NCBI GenBank assembly: GCA_002347085.1
Contig: DDWW01000021.1
Coordinates: 8,262 to 20,512 of the forward strand
Reading direction: 5' to 3'
DNA: 12,251 nucleotides
Origin: Desulfobulbaceae bacterium UBA2276
GTDB lineage: Bacteria > Desulfobacterota > Desulfobulbia > Desulfobulbales > Desulfocapsaceae
In this document: piece after piece, positions 5,587-12,251 of the stretch
Layout: the number at the start of each line of letters is the position of its first letter
How positions within the stretch are numbered: position 1 is the stretch's first letter
Notes under the pieces: generated by a model
Seen by the model: the letters and a program-made list of their open reading frames with translations, nothing else
Database searches by the model: none
What the model was told of the DNA's origin: nothing
Program-made: the position numbers and the translations under genes

Positions 5587-6363
5587 ATGAAAACAATATA
5601 TACATTGTTCCTGGCAGGGCAGAGGGCAAAATGGATGTTAATGGGCCTTGTCCTGGCTTTCCTGTCCTTCCCGTACCAAGACGCGAGAGCAGGGCAAGCG
5701 CCGGTTAACCTTGGATCGGCCGACTCTTTTGCGGTTCTGGCCTTCAATACTATTACCAACACCTCTGGCGGCCGAATTAATGGAGATGTCGGGGTGTCGC
5801 CAGGTACTGCCTTTGATGCTGGAGTTCCGCCAGTAACAGTGAATGGGGAGATACACCTGGGCGATCCTGTCGCAGCCCAGGCCCAGGCTGACTTGACTGC
5901 CGCGTATAACAATGCCGCCGGGCGGCCAGGTGCCATCTCAGCTACCGCAGATATAGGCGGCCAGATCTTGATCCCTGGCCTCTATCAGGCTCCGGTCTCG
6001 CTTGCCATTACAGGGAATCTTACGCTTGATGCCCAAGGCGACCCGAATGCGGTCTGGATCTTCCAGATGGCATCCACGCTCACCGCGGCAACCAACAGCC
6101 AGGTGATTCTGATTAACGGTGCCCAGGCCCGCAATATCTTTTGGCAGGTCGGCAGCTCAGCGACTCTGAAAACGAATTCTGTCGTCAAAGGGAACATCCT
6201 GGCGGCTGCTTCAATCACGCTGCAGACAGGTGCAAGGCTTGATGGCAGAGCGTTGGCACGTGATGGTGCAGTTACTTTAGACAATAATATTGTTACAAGA
6301 CAGCCATGGCACAAATTCCCATGGCCGATGTTTGTGCCAGCTATCACCAGGATGGGGAAATAG
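5587..6363 (+). CDS. DUF3494 ice-binding-family secreted protein, copy 2
   Basis: The 258-residue paralogue of the upstream gene has a signal peptide (hydrophobic core about 17-28, cleavage near ARA-GQAPV) and the DUF3494 domain. Recognisable segments are VNLGSADSFAVLAFNTI, GDVGVSP, AYNNAAGRP, LIPGLYQAP, NAVWIFQMAST, AQARNIFWQVGSS, VKGNILAAASITL and ARLDGRALA. It is of the type with an I(H)LGDPVAAQAQADLTAAY insert common in this family, which copy 1 lacks. The C-terminal QPWHKFPWPMFVPAITRMGK tail repeats that of copy 1. The chosen ATG follows AGAGGAAG directly, while an in-frame upstream start would overlap copy 1. Secreted ice-binding or surface function is inferred from the family. Confidence 0.87.
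   Translation: MKTIYTLFLAGQRAKWMLMGLVLAFLSFPYQDARAGQAPVNLGSADSFAVLAFNTITNTSGGRINGDVGVSPGTAFDAGVPPVTVNGEIHLGDPVAAQAQADLTAAYNNAAGRPGAISATADIGGQILIPGLYQAPVSLAITGNLTLDAQGDPNAVWIFQMASTLTAATNSQVILINGAQARNIFWQVGSSATLKTNSVVKGNILAAASITLQTGARLDGRALARDGAVTLDNNIVTRQPWHKFPWPMFVPAITRMGK
6301..6347 (+). repeat. 47-bp tail repeat, copy 2
   Basis: This is the second copy of the block at 5514-5560 (45/47 identical), encoding the tail of the second DUF3494 protein. It ends 16 bases before that gene's stop codon and 43 bases before the TIM-like start. Confidence 0.85.
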
Positions 6364-6389
6364 AAACATTGAACTTGGCAGAGGGTATG

Positions 6390-7109
6390 ATGAAGAAAAA
6401 ATATGTGATTGGCAACTGGAAATGCAACAAGGGGATTGAAGAGGCCCGGAACTGGTTTACTGAGTTTGCCAGGCAGTATCGTCCGGTGGAGGGGTTGACG
6501 ATCGTCGTTGCCCCTTCCTTTATCTGCCTGCCCTCTCTGTCTCAATATGTGCAGGTCCTGGGCCTTGAAAATGTGTTTCTGGCGGCCCAGGATATCTCAC
6601 CTTTTCCCAAGGGTTCCTATACCGGGGCGGTGGCGGCAGATATGGTCAAGGATCTGGTTGATTATGTGATAATCGGCCATTCCGAAAGGAGGCGCTATTT
6701 TCATGAGACCGATCAGGATGTTGCCGGCAAGGTGAGCGAGGCGGTGGATGTGGGGCTGATTCCCATTATTTGCCTGGACCAGCCTTATGCCGTGTCGCAA
6801 CTTCTGGCCTTGCAGGACATTGACAGCGAGGAGATGGTTCTTGCCTACGGCCCGGTGGATGCGATGACGGTCAGAATTCCCGAGACACCGATCAAGGCCG
6901 TGGAAACCGTTCGGGCTATCTCCCGGATCCAGCCGGATAGGCCGGTGGTCTATGGCGGCTCCCTTGAACCTGATAACGTTAAGGATTTTATTCAGGTACC
7001 GGAGTTGGCCGGACTGTTTGTCGGTCAGGCCAGTCTGGAGGTTGATTCGTTTCTGGCCATCTGTAAGCAGATGGCCGTGGCCATGCAGGGGAAAAGGGCT
7101 GACATATAA
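6390..7109 (+). CDS. Triosephosphate isomerase-like protein lacking the catalytic Glu
   Basis: The 239-residue TIM-barrel protein is clearly homologous to triosephosphate isomerase: GNWKCNKG at the start (Asn9, Lys11), AQDISPFPKGSYTG, DYVIIGHSERRRYFHETD (His97, Glu99), and YGGSLEPDNVKDF plus LFVGQASL near the end for phosphate binding. The catalytic Glu segment, normally AYEPVWAIGTG, reads AYGPVDAMTVRI. Gly154 (codon GGC, 6849-6851) stands in place of the general base, and the mobile loop-6 sequence is lost. The region between the His and this site is also about a dozen residues shorter than usual, and CVGE is replaced by CLDQ. Isomerase activity is therefore unlikely, while the phosphate site may persist. 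GAGGG at 6381-6385 favours ATG 6390 over 6387. A housekeeping TIM elsewhere is assumed. It starts 26 bases after the second DUF3494 gene and is probably cotranscribed. Confidence 0.85.
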   Translation: MKKKYVIGNWKCNKGIEEARNWFTEFARQYRPVEGLTIVVAPSFICLPSLSQYVQVLGLENVFLAAQDISPFPKGSYTGAVAADMVKDLVDYVIIGHSERRRYFHETDQDVAGKVSEAVDVGLIPIICLDQPYAVSQLLALQDIDSEEMVLAYGPVDAMTVRIPETPIKAVETVRAISRIQPDRPVVYGGSLEPDNVKDFIQVPELAGLFVGQASLEVDSFLAICKQMAVAMQGKRADI

Positions 7110-7152
7110 ATTTTCAAATTAAATATCTACAATCTTCGAACCGGATATTAAT

Positions 7153-7188
7153 GAGTTGTTGTGGCTATGGCCTCAAATTGAACAACTC
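7153..7188 (+). promoter_or_regulatory. Leader hairpin before the small secreted protein
   Basis: GAGTTGTT (7153-7160) is perfectly complementary to AACAACTC (7181-7188), with a 20-base loop. It ends seven bases before the ribosome site of the gene at 7209. It could influence translation or mRNA stability. There is no T run, so it is not a standard terminator for the TIM-like gene. Confidence 0.35.
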
Positions 7189-7208
7189 TCCTTGAGAAGG
7201 AACTCACC

Positions 7209-7535
7209 ATGATAAAGCGATCACTAATGGTGTCTGTCGTGGCCACCATCCTCTCTTTGCAAGCTGGTTTCGTGTTGGCGGCTGATCAAATACCAGTCCG
7301 GAAACAGGCTCAAATACAACAGCAAGAGCAGATCTTTGGCACCCAACTTATGACCCAAAAAGAGCGCAACGAATATCGCGCCAAAATGGGTGATGCAAAA
7401 AATGATAAAGAGCGAGAGCAGATCCGCTCGAAACATCATAAGCTTATGATGATTCGAGCGAAGGCACGCGGCGTGACCTTGCCCGACGAGCCCCCTGTGA
7501 GAGGTGGTCGGGCTGGCGGGAATAGTGGCCGCTGA
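7209..7535 (+). CDS. Small secreted protein, unknown function
   Basis: The 108-residue product has a signal peptide (MIKRSLMVSVVATILSLQAGFVLAA, cleavage near residue 25). A charged helical region follows with IFGTQLMTQKERNEYRAKMGDAKNDKEREQIRSKHHKLMMIRAKARGVTLPDEPP, and then a Gly/Arg-rich end. The LMTxxERxEYRxKM...EREQxRxxHHxxMxxRAKxRGVxLP pattern is one I recognise from hypothetical periplasmic proteins in several proteobacteria. The spacing of helices is reminiscent of Spy/CpxP-type proteins, but I cannot assign that family. The ribosome site GAGAAGGA lies directly upstream. It has a 99-base gap to the TIM-like gene and may have its own promoter. Confidence 0.75.
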   Translation: MIKRSLMVSVVATILSLQAGFVLAADQIPVRKQAQIQQQEQIFGTQLMTQKERNEYRAKMGDAKNDKEREQIRSKHHKLMMIRAKARGVTLPDEPPVRGGRAGGNSGR

Positions 7536-7596
7536 TCAGGGTTATATTTATTAACACTGTGTTTCTCCACATCTGAAACGTCGGGGTTATTTTTAC

Positions 7597-7983
7597 ATGA
7601 TGGTTGAGATGTATCCAGAAGATGAAAGATTGAGGATATCAAGAGAGCCAATGATGATCATGGTCAGGATAATCATAAATGTGCTGCCGGAAAAACAAAA
7701 GGAAGTTTTGCTCACCCTGCTTTCCTTGATGAAGTTGCCTGAAAAGGAAAAGGGCTGCCTGAGCTATGGTATCTACGCTGATATTGAAGACGAAAACGTT
7801 TTCAACCTGATTTCGGAATGGCAGACCCGTCAACATCTGGATCAGCATATGAGATCCGACAGATTCAGCGTGTTGCTGGGAATAAAGAGCCTTCTTGCCG
7901 AACCGGTGAAAATTCAGATAGTGACGGTCTCAGATTCTGAAGGAATTGAGGCTGTTCATTCCGTAAGAAAAAAAAGAAATTGA
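7597..7983 (+). CDS. ABM-fold (YgiN-like) putative quinol monooxygenase
   Basis: The 128-residue frame contains a ferredoxin-like alpha/beta core of the antibiotic biosynthesis monooxygenase type, starting at about residue 22. The strand (MVRIIINV) leads to a helix (KQKEVLLTLLSLMKLPEKEKGCLSYGIYADIEDENVFNLISEW) and then the helix QTRQHLDQHMRSDRFSVLLGIKSLLAEPVKIQIVTV. The GCLSYGIY...ED...F.L.SEW motif is diagnostic of the family. Members form dimers and act on quinols or are cofactor-free oxygenases, but substrates vary. The true start is unclear: ATG 7597 has only a GGGG upstream, and ATGs at 7651-7660 would give a family-sized protein. The frame ends nine bases after a run of eight A (7968-7975), and the +1 frame then stays open (see separate entry). 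Confidence 0.75.
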   Translation: MMVEMYPEDERLRISREPMMIMVRIIINVLPEKQKEVLLTLLSLMKLPEKEKGCLSYGIYADIEDENVFNLISEWQTRQHLDQHMRSDRFSVLLGIKSLLAEPVKIQIVTVSDSEGIEAVHSVRKKRN

Positions 7984-8095
7984 TTTTCCTGATTCACGCG
8001 GAAAGAAGCCTGGTGATCTGGAATTCCCTGACAACGATACACCGGTACTGCCTCCCGAACAAAAAAAACAGCCAATATGTTGGATACACGACTGA
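7967..8095 (+). other. Open continuation in the +1 frame after an A8 run
   Basis: Immediately after the A8 run (7968-7975), the frame offset by +1 from the ABM gene stays open for about 40 codons, from GAA at 7976 to TGA at 8093-8095. It encodes a hydrophilic Pro/Asp-rich tail (EIDFPDSRGKKPGDLEFPD, then NDTPVLPPEQKKQPICWIHD). It has no start codon of its own. The composition looks coding, so a frameshift, a slippage-prone extension or an old single-base change is possible. Otherwise this 169-base gap before the GH13 gene contains nothing I recognise. Confidence 0.3.
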
Positions 8096-8152
8096 TTTTC
8101 GCGCCAGATCGTCGGAGGCAGTCCTGGCGGCCATGGAGGAGAGGACCCAATC

Positions 8153-9940
8153 ATGAGCGATGAAGCCAAGATCAAGGGCATGGGATCGATACTGCACACG
8201 CAGGGAGTCGCCTTCCGTGTGTGGGCGCCCCATGCGCAGCTGGTATCCGTCATTGGATCCTTTAATGACTGGAATAATACCAGGCACCCCCTGCGAGCCG
8301 AGGAGAACGGCTACTGGTATGCCAATGTCGCCGAGGCTCATGTCGGTGATCAGTATCGGTTCCTCCTGTCCACGCCGAAGGGTGAGCTCAAACGCATCGA
8401 CCCCTATGCCCGTGAGGTGACCAGTTCGGTCGGCAACGCCATCGTTCACGATCCGAGCTTTGACTGGCAAGGCGACGATTTTCAGCTTGTGCCGTGGAAT
8501 GAGCTTGTCATCTACGAGTTGCATGTCGGCACCTTCAACGACCAGGAGGACGTCAACCATCCAGGCAAGTTTCCTTCGGTATCGGCGCGCTTGGGGCATT
8601 TGAAAAAGCTCGGCGTCAATGCGATCCAGATCATGCCGGTGGGCGAGTTTTCGGGAGAGCGGTCGTGGGGGTATAATCCTGCCCATATCTTTTCGGTGGA
8701 AAATGCCTATGGAGGCCCGTTGGCCTTCAAACAGTTTGTCAAGCACGCTCACCAGGAGGGCATTGCGGTGATCCTGGATGTTGTTTACAACCACCTGGGT
8801 CCAGGCGACCTCGATCTTTGGCAGTTTGACGGCTGGAGCGAGAATAATCGCGGCGGAATTTACTTCTACAATGACGACCGGGCCAAAACGCCTTGGGGGG
8901 AAACGCGGCCTGATTACGGACGCGGAGAGGTCCGCCAATATCTCCTCGATAACATCTTGATGTGGCTTGAGGAATACCACGTTGACGGTCTTCGCTTCGA
9001 CTGCACCCAATTCATCCGCACCGTTGATGGTTCCGACGCCCAGGATCTGCCTGAGGGCTGGAGCCTGCTCCAATGGATCAACGACCGGATCGCGCAGAAA
9101 TACCCTGGGCGGATCACGATTGCCGAGGATATGCAAAGTAACAAGTGGCTCACCAAGGACGTTGGCGCCGGCGGTGCCGGGTTCGGCTCGCAGTGGGATG
9201 CCACGTTCGTCCATCCTATCCGCCAGGCGGTGATCACCCCCGATGACGAGCAGCGGTCGCTTGGCGCCATCCGTGATGCCATCAGCTCCCGTTACAACGA
9301 TGATGCCTTCGACCGGGTCATCTACAGCGAATCGCACGACGAGGTGGCAAACGGCCAGGCCCGCGTGCCGCAAGAGATCAGTCCGAAGGACCCTAAGGGC
9401 TGGTATGCGCAGAAACGTTCGACCCTGGCCGCCGCCCTGGTCTTCACGGCCCCCGGCATCCCCATGCTCTTTCAGGGCCAGGAATTCCTGGAAGGAGAAT
9501 GGTTCCGTGATACGGTACCTCTGGATTGGGACCAACGTGACGAGTTCCACGGCATTGTTCGGTTGTACCGCGATCTCATCCGGCTACGGCTTAACCGTGA
9601 TGGTTTTACCCGCGGCCTGTGCGGGCAGTCCACCGAGGTCTATCATCTGCACGATGAACGCAAGATCATCGCCTTCCATCGCTGGGATAAGGGCGGACCG
9701 GCGGACGATGTTGTGGTCGTCGCTAATTTCTTCCATGAGGCGCAGGATGGCTATGTCATCGGCTTCCCGGCTGCAGGAACCTGGAGGCTCCGTTTCAACA
9801 GTGATTGGCAGGGCTACAATGACGACTTCAGTAACCATCCGAGCGCGGATGTCATCGCCGAGGCGGGTGTCTGCGACGGGCTTCCTTGGCAGGCAGCGGT
9901 TTCCATTGGCCCTTACAGCGTGCTGATCTTTTCGCGATAA
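8153..9940 (+). CDS. GH13 alpha-glucan enzyme, probable 1,4-alpha-glucan branching enzyme
   Basis: The 595-residue cytoplasmic protein has no signal peptide. A CBM48-type N-terminal domain (about 10-95, VAFRVWAPHAQLVSVIGSFNDWN) precedes a GH13 catalytic barrel. The four conserved regions are present: DVVYNHLG (Asp209), GLRFDCTQF (nucleophile Asp283), IAEDMQ (acid/base Glu325) and ESHDEV (His395, Asp396). The C-terminal part (about 490-595) fits the all-beta domain of the family. ELHVGTF, VMPVGEF-type segments and the ESHDE motif suggest a branching enzyme (alpha-1,6 transfer in glycogen synthesis), but maltooligosyltrehalose hydrolase and other GH13 activities share these elements. The length is shorter than many GlgB proteins, which carry an additional N-terminal domain. 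A strong GGAGGAGAGG site lies just before the ATG. No other glycogen gene is in the window. Confidence 0.85.
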   Translation: MSDEAKIKGMGSILHTQGVAFRVWAPHAQLVSVIGSFNDWNNTRHPLRAEENGYWYANVAEAHVGDQYRFLLSTPKGELKRIDPYAREVTSSVGNAIVHDPSFDWQGDDFQLVPWNELVIYELHVGTFNDQEDVNHPGKFPSVSARLGHLKKLGVNAIQIMPVGEFSGERSWGYNPAHIFSVENAYGGPLAFKQFVKHAHQEGIAVILDVVYNHLGPGDLDLWQFDGWSENNRGGIYFYNDDRAKTPWGETRPDYGRGEVRQYLLDNILMWLEEYHVDGLRFDCTQFIRTVDGSDAQDLPEGWSLLQWINDRIAQKYPGRITIAEDMQSNKWLTKDVGAGGAGFGSQWDATFVHPIRQAVITPDDEQRSLGAIRDAISSRYNDDAFDRVIYSESHDEVANGQARVPQEISPKDPKGWYAQKRSTLAAALVFTAPGIPMLFQGQEFLEGEWFRDTVPLDWDQRDEFHGIVRLYRDLIRLRLNRDGFTRGLCGQSTEVYHLHDERKIIAFHRWDKGGPADDVVVVANFFHEAQDGYVIGFPAAGTWRLRFNSDWQGYNDDFSNHPSADVIAEAGVCDGLPWQAAVSIGPYSVLIFSR

Positions 9941-10058
9941 ACCCCTCATGCGCTCTGTTGCCGTGGTGGTGAGTATCGGATGATATGATGAGAGATGTGG
10001 AAGCAAGGGGGCCGTTTAGCTAATCTCACCTTTGATCTCCACTCACACCTGGGAGATA
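9941..10058. other. Gap between the GH13 gene and the second regulatory module
   Basis: I see no gene or strong terminator in this part. The whole gap from 9941 to 10399 (459 bases) carries only the paired boxes, the sigma-54 promoter and a leader of about 175 bases before the TpsB gene. The leader contains a small hairpin (CCAAC/GTTGG around 10270-10290). A short frame at 10212-10406 lacks a ribosome site and any recognisable domain. Confidence 0.5.
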
Positions 10059-10103
10059 AAAAAAAGGTTATATCTGACCATGGGTTAGATATAACCTTTT
10101 TTT
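10059..10103. promoter_or_regulatory. Paired palindromic boxes, second copy (enhancer site and hairpin)
   Basis: Boxes GGTTATATCTGACC (10066-10079) and GGTTAGATATAACC (10083-10096) match the pair at 404-434 in length, consensus (GGTYA-N5-RACC) and 17-bp spacing. Box 10066-10079 matches the box at 421-434 at 12 of 14 positions. Flanking A and T runs (10059-10065 and 10097-10103) extend the symmetry to 17-bp arms. The end of the second box is again about 100 bases before the sigma-54 promoter. As RNA, an A-run/stem/T7 structure like this would also be a good bidirectional terminator for the GH13 gene. The two roles are compatible. Confidence 0.62.
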
Positions 10104-10196
10104 ATGGCTGTTAAGAATGATCTGTCACATCCTTCTTTAGCTATTTGTTCCACAAAAACGAGGTGATGTCTGGTGTGACGCTGAATGTAGGGAATC

Positions 10197-10212
10197 TGGC
10201 ATAGAGGTTGCT
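10197..10212 (+). promoter_or_regulatory. Sigma-54 (-24/-12) promoter of the two-partner secretion operon
   Basis: TGGCATAGAGGTTGCT fits the RpoN consensus with correct GG-to-GC spacing and matches the promoter at 536-551 at 14 of 16 positions. The preceding GGTGTGACGC (10172-10181) is also shared. Transcription would begin near 10223 and leave a leader of about 175 bases. Confidence 0.72.
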
Positions 10213-10399
10213 TGATTAAAAGAAATGAAGAATGGCACCCTGTATTGAATCATCAGCGGCACCTTCATTACCAACCTCTTCCTGAGTTGGTTCATTTCCA
10301 GGACAGAGGGAAGCGGTCTGGCCGTGGAGTCTGGTCGTTCTCATCTGGGCTAATCAGTGAATTTTGTCGTATTACACAACCACAAAGCGAGGACATGTT

Positions 10400-12076
10400 A
10401 TGTTGAAAATAAAGTTATCATTTGCCGTTGCCATATTGCTCTTGAATCAAAGTGCCTTTGCTGCTGATACTGCTCTGCCAGGCGCGGGCGGTCAGATTCA
10501 GCAGATTCCTCCTGTGCCTGTCCAGCAAAGAGCAGTTCCGGAAATCCGGATCGATCAAGGTGATGCCCCGGCCATCCCGGCTGTCGATAATGTAAAAATT
10601 CTGGTCAAGTCGCTCCATGTGACCGGCCAGGTGCTCTATTCCGAAGACGAACTGGTCGCGATCACTGGGTTCAGTCCGGGTGGCGAACTGACGCTTTCCG
10701 AGCTGCGCGGCTTGGCAGCAAAGATTGCTGACCATTACCACGCGAATGGGTATTTTGTAGCGCAAGCCTACCTGCCGCCGCAGGATATCAAGGACGGGGC
10801 CGTAACGATCGCTGTGCTTGAGGGACACTACGGCAGCGTCACCCTGCGTAACCAGACAAACCTTTCAGATGGACTGGCGAACGGATTACTTGACGGCCCG
10901 GAAAGCGGAACCACGATTGAGATCGCCCCGCTTGAGACCCGACTCCTGTTGCTTTCCGATATTCCCGGTGTGAACGTGAATTCTACCCTGACTCCCGGCG
11001 CCTCGGTGGGCACATCCGACCTGATCGTTGATTTGACTCCGGGACAGCGGGTGACGGGGAGTGTTGAGGCCGACAACGCAGGTAACTACTACACCGGCAG
11101 GTATCGTATCGGGGCGACGGTGAATCTTAACAACCCGCTGGGCCTCGGGGATGTATTGAGCGTGCGTGGATTGACTTCGGGCTCCGGGATGAATTATGGC
11201 CGAGCGTCCTATCAGCTACAGTTAGGCAAGGCAACTGTGGGGGCAGCCTATGCTGCCATGGAATACGAGCTGGGCGAGGAGTTCGAAATCCTTGATGCCC
11301 ACGGCACCGCCCAGATTGCAAGCGTTTACGGCAGCTATCCGCTGATCCGTTCACGCAACACCAATCTTTACGCCCTGGCCGGCTATGATTACAAGACTTT
11401 TCTCGACAAGGTGGACGCAACCTCGACGGTCACCGACAAGAATGTCCAAGTTGGAACGGGGAGCCTCGTCGGCAATCACCATGACGGTTTCGGTGGTGGC
11501 GGGCTGACCAGTTATTCGCTTACCGGCACTACCGGTAATGTCGACATCATCACCCCTGAGGCGCTGGCCGTGGATGAGGTGACGGCACAAACCGACGGGA
11601 ATTTCCAGAAGCTGGGGTTCAATGTCGCGCGTCTGCAGAGTGTTACCGAAAGGATCTCGCTTTACGCCGGGATTAACGGCCAGTTTGCCGCGCAGAACCT
11701 GGATATCTCGGAGAAGATGGCACTGGGCGGCCCCTACGCGGTGCGGGCCTATCCAGTAGGCGAAGGGTATTCAGACGACGCCTATGTAGCGACGCTGGAG
11801 GCGAGACTGCTGCTGCCGACGGCTTGGGAGAGCATGTCGGGACAGATGCATCTGATCGGCTTCGCCGATACCGGCACCGGGACCATCAACAAAGATCCCT
11901 GGATGGACGGAGACAACCACAGAACTCTGAGTGGAGCTGGGGTCGGGCTTACCTGGGCGGAATACAACAATTTTATGGTGAGTGTGTGTTATGCCCACAA
12001 GCTGGGTAATGAGGTGGCAACAGCAGCCCCTGACGCGTCGGGTCAATTCTGGCTACAGGCCGTGAAATATTTTTGA
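10400..12076 (+). CDS. TpsB-type outer-membrane transporter (ShlB/FhaC/HecB family)
   Basis: The 558-residue outer-membrane protein exports a TpsA partner in two-partner (type Vb) secretion. It has a signal peptide (MLKIKLSFAVAILLLNQSAFAA) and a Gln/Pro-rich linker (about 30-60) that contains the expected N-terminal plug region. A POTRA domain follows at about 65-145 (VKSLHVTGQVLYSEDEL...GYFVAQAYLPPQDIKDGAVTIAVLEG). The 16-strand-type barrel runs from about 195 to the end. The VRAYPVGEGYSDDAYVATLEAR segment (from Val448) corresponds to the conserved VRG(Y/F) motif of the Omp85 superfamily, with Ala in place of the usual Gly. The final strand ends in Phe (LQAVKYF), as in outer-membrane barrels. 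GCGAGGA at 10387-10393 supports ATG 10400. The TpsA gene starts 62 bases downstream without a terminator between them. Confidence 0.92.
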   Translation: MLKIKLSFAVAILLLNQSAFAADTALPGAGGQIQQIPPVPVQQRAVPEIRIDQGDAPAIPAVDNVKILVKSLHVTGQVLYSEDELVAITGFSPGGELTLSELRGLAAKIADHYHANGYFVAQAYLPPQDIKDGAVTIAVLEGHYGSVTLRNQTNLSDGLANGLLDGPESGTTIEIAPLETRLLLLSDIPGVNVNSTLTPGASVGTSDLIVDLTPGQRVTGSVEADNAGNYYTGRYRIGATVNLNNPLGLGDVLSVRGLTSGSGMNYGRASYQLQLGKATVGAAYAAMEYELGEEFEILDAHGTAQIASVYGSYPLIRSRNTNLYALAGYDYKTFLDKVDATSTVTDKNVQVGTGSLVGNHHDGFGGGGLTSYSLTGTTGNVDIITPEALAVDEVTAQTDGNFQKLGFNVARLQSVTERISLYAGINGQFAAQNLDISEKMALGGPYAVRAYPVGEGYSDDAYVATLEARLLLPTAWESMSGQMHLIGFADTGTGTINKDPWMDGDNHRTLSGAGVGLTWAEYNNFMVSVCYAHKLGNEVATAAPDASGQFWLQAVKYF

Positions 12077-12138
12077 GCAGGGTGAGCGAAACGAACACGT
12101 GCTTCACAAGTATTTTAATGAAATAATGGAGTGATAAA

Positions 12139-12251
12139 ATGAACCATATTTACCGATTGATCTGGAACGACAGGAGCGGCACTTTTGTAGCCGTTTCTGA
12201 AAAAGCCAAAAGCACTGGGAAGAAATCGTCATCCGGCGTAACCGTCGGGGT
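12139..12251 (+). CDS. TpsA exoprotein, N-terminal fragment (cut by window end)
   Basis: Only the first 37 codons are present. MNHIYRLIWNDRSGTFVAVSEKAKSTGKK is a clear extended signal peptide region (ESPR), the N-terminal extension of large autotransporters and filamentous haemagglutinin-like TpsA proteins. It is thought to slow inner-membrane export and prevent early folding. The gene follows the TpsB transporter by 62 bases with GGAG just upstream, the normal order of a two-partner operon. The product is probably a long beta-helical adhesin, haemolysin or contact-dependent toxin, but its type cannot be told from this fragment. Confidence 0.88.
   Translation, partial: MNHIYRLIWNDRSGTFVAVSEKAKSTGKKSSSGVTVG

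Noticed and set aside
6306..6389. Longer N-terminus for the TIM-like protein
   Set aside because: The extra 28 residues are the repeated DUF3494 tail DNA read in another frame. TIM proteins normally start just before the GNWK segment.
7994..9550. Long minus-strand open frame (518 codons) opposite the GH13 gene
   Set aside because: It is the mirror of a confidently identified gene with all four GH13 motifs. The frame is open because of codon bias, and its translation shows no domain.
1..12251. CRISPR arrays, tRNA or rRNA genes, integrases or transposases
   Set aside because: I looked for regularly spaced repeats, rRNA-like stretches, CCA-ending cloverleafs and recombinase motifs and saw none. 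Short RNAs cannot be excluded by eye.

Overview
The window looks like a chromosomal segment of a Gram-negative bacterium. Support comes from BON-domain and YqjD/YqjE-type envelope proteins, a two-partner (type Vb) secretion system with an outer-membrane POTRA/beta-barrel transporter, and many Sec signal peptides. Moderate base composition, sigma-54-type promoters and relatives of proteins I associate with Geobacter-like and Desulfobulbus-like bacteria suggest Desulfobacterota or a nearby deltaproteobacterial lineage. That placement is inference. All genes I can support lie on the + strand.

Layout. Bases 1-400 hold no convincing gene, only a 19-bp inverted repeat. A regulatory module follows: two 14-bp palindromic boxes at 404-434 and a sigma-54 -24/-12 promoter at 536-551. 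Downstream (810-4501) is an envelope cluster: a triple-BON periplasmic protein, a DUF3309 membrane peptide, a YqjD/YqjE/YqjK-like trio, a Trp/Tyr-rich secreted protein, a two-helix membrane protein and a secreted duplicated PepSY-like protein. A GC-rich palindrome (4620-4642) separates this from two tandem DUF3494 (ice-binding family) secreted proteins that share nearly identical ends. Directly behind them is a triosephosphate isomerase homologue lacking the catalytic glutamate. Next come a small secreted protein, an ABM-fold (YgiN-like) protein whose frame ends just after a run of eight A, and a GH13 glucan-branching-type enzyme.

A second copy of the regulatory module (boxes 10066-10096, sigma-54 promoter 10197-10212) precedes the last operon: a TpsB transporter (10400-12076) and the start of its TpsA cargo (12139 onward, cut by the window edge), recognisable from its extended signal peptide region.

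How it fits together. The main new observation is the shared architecture of the two promoter regions. Four related 14-bp boxes occur in two pairs with the same 17-bp spacing and lie about 100 bp upstream of near-identical -24/-12 elements. This looks like the binding site of one enhancer-binding protein that co-activates an envelope stress/maintenance cluster and a large secreted exoprotein. The other main observations are the inactive-looking TIM paralogue and the ice-binding-type pair with a shared, unrecognised C-terminal tail.
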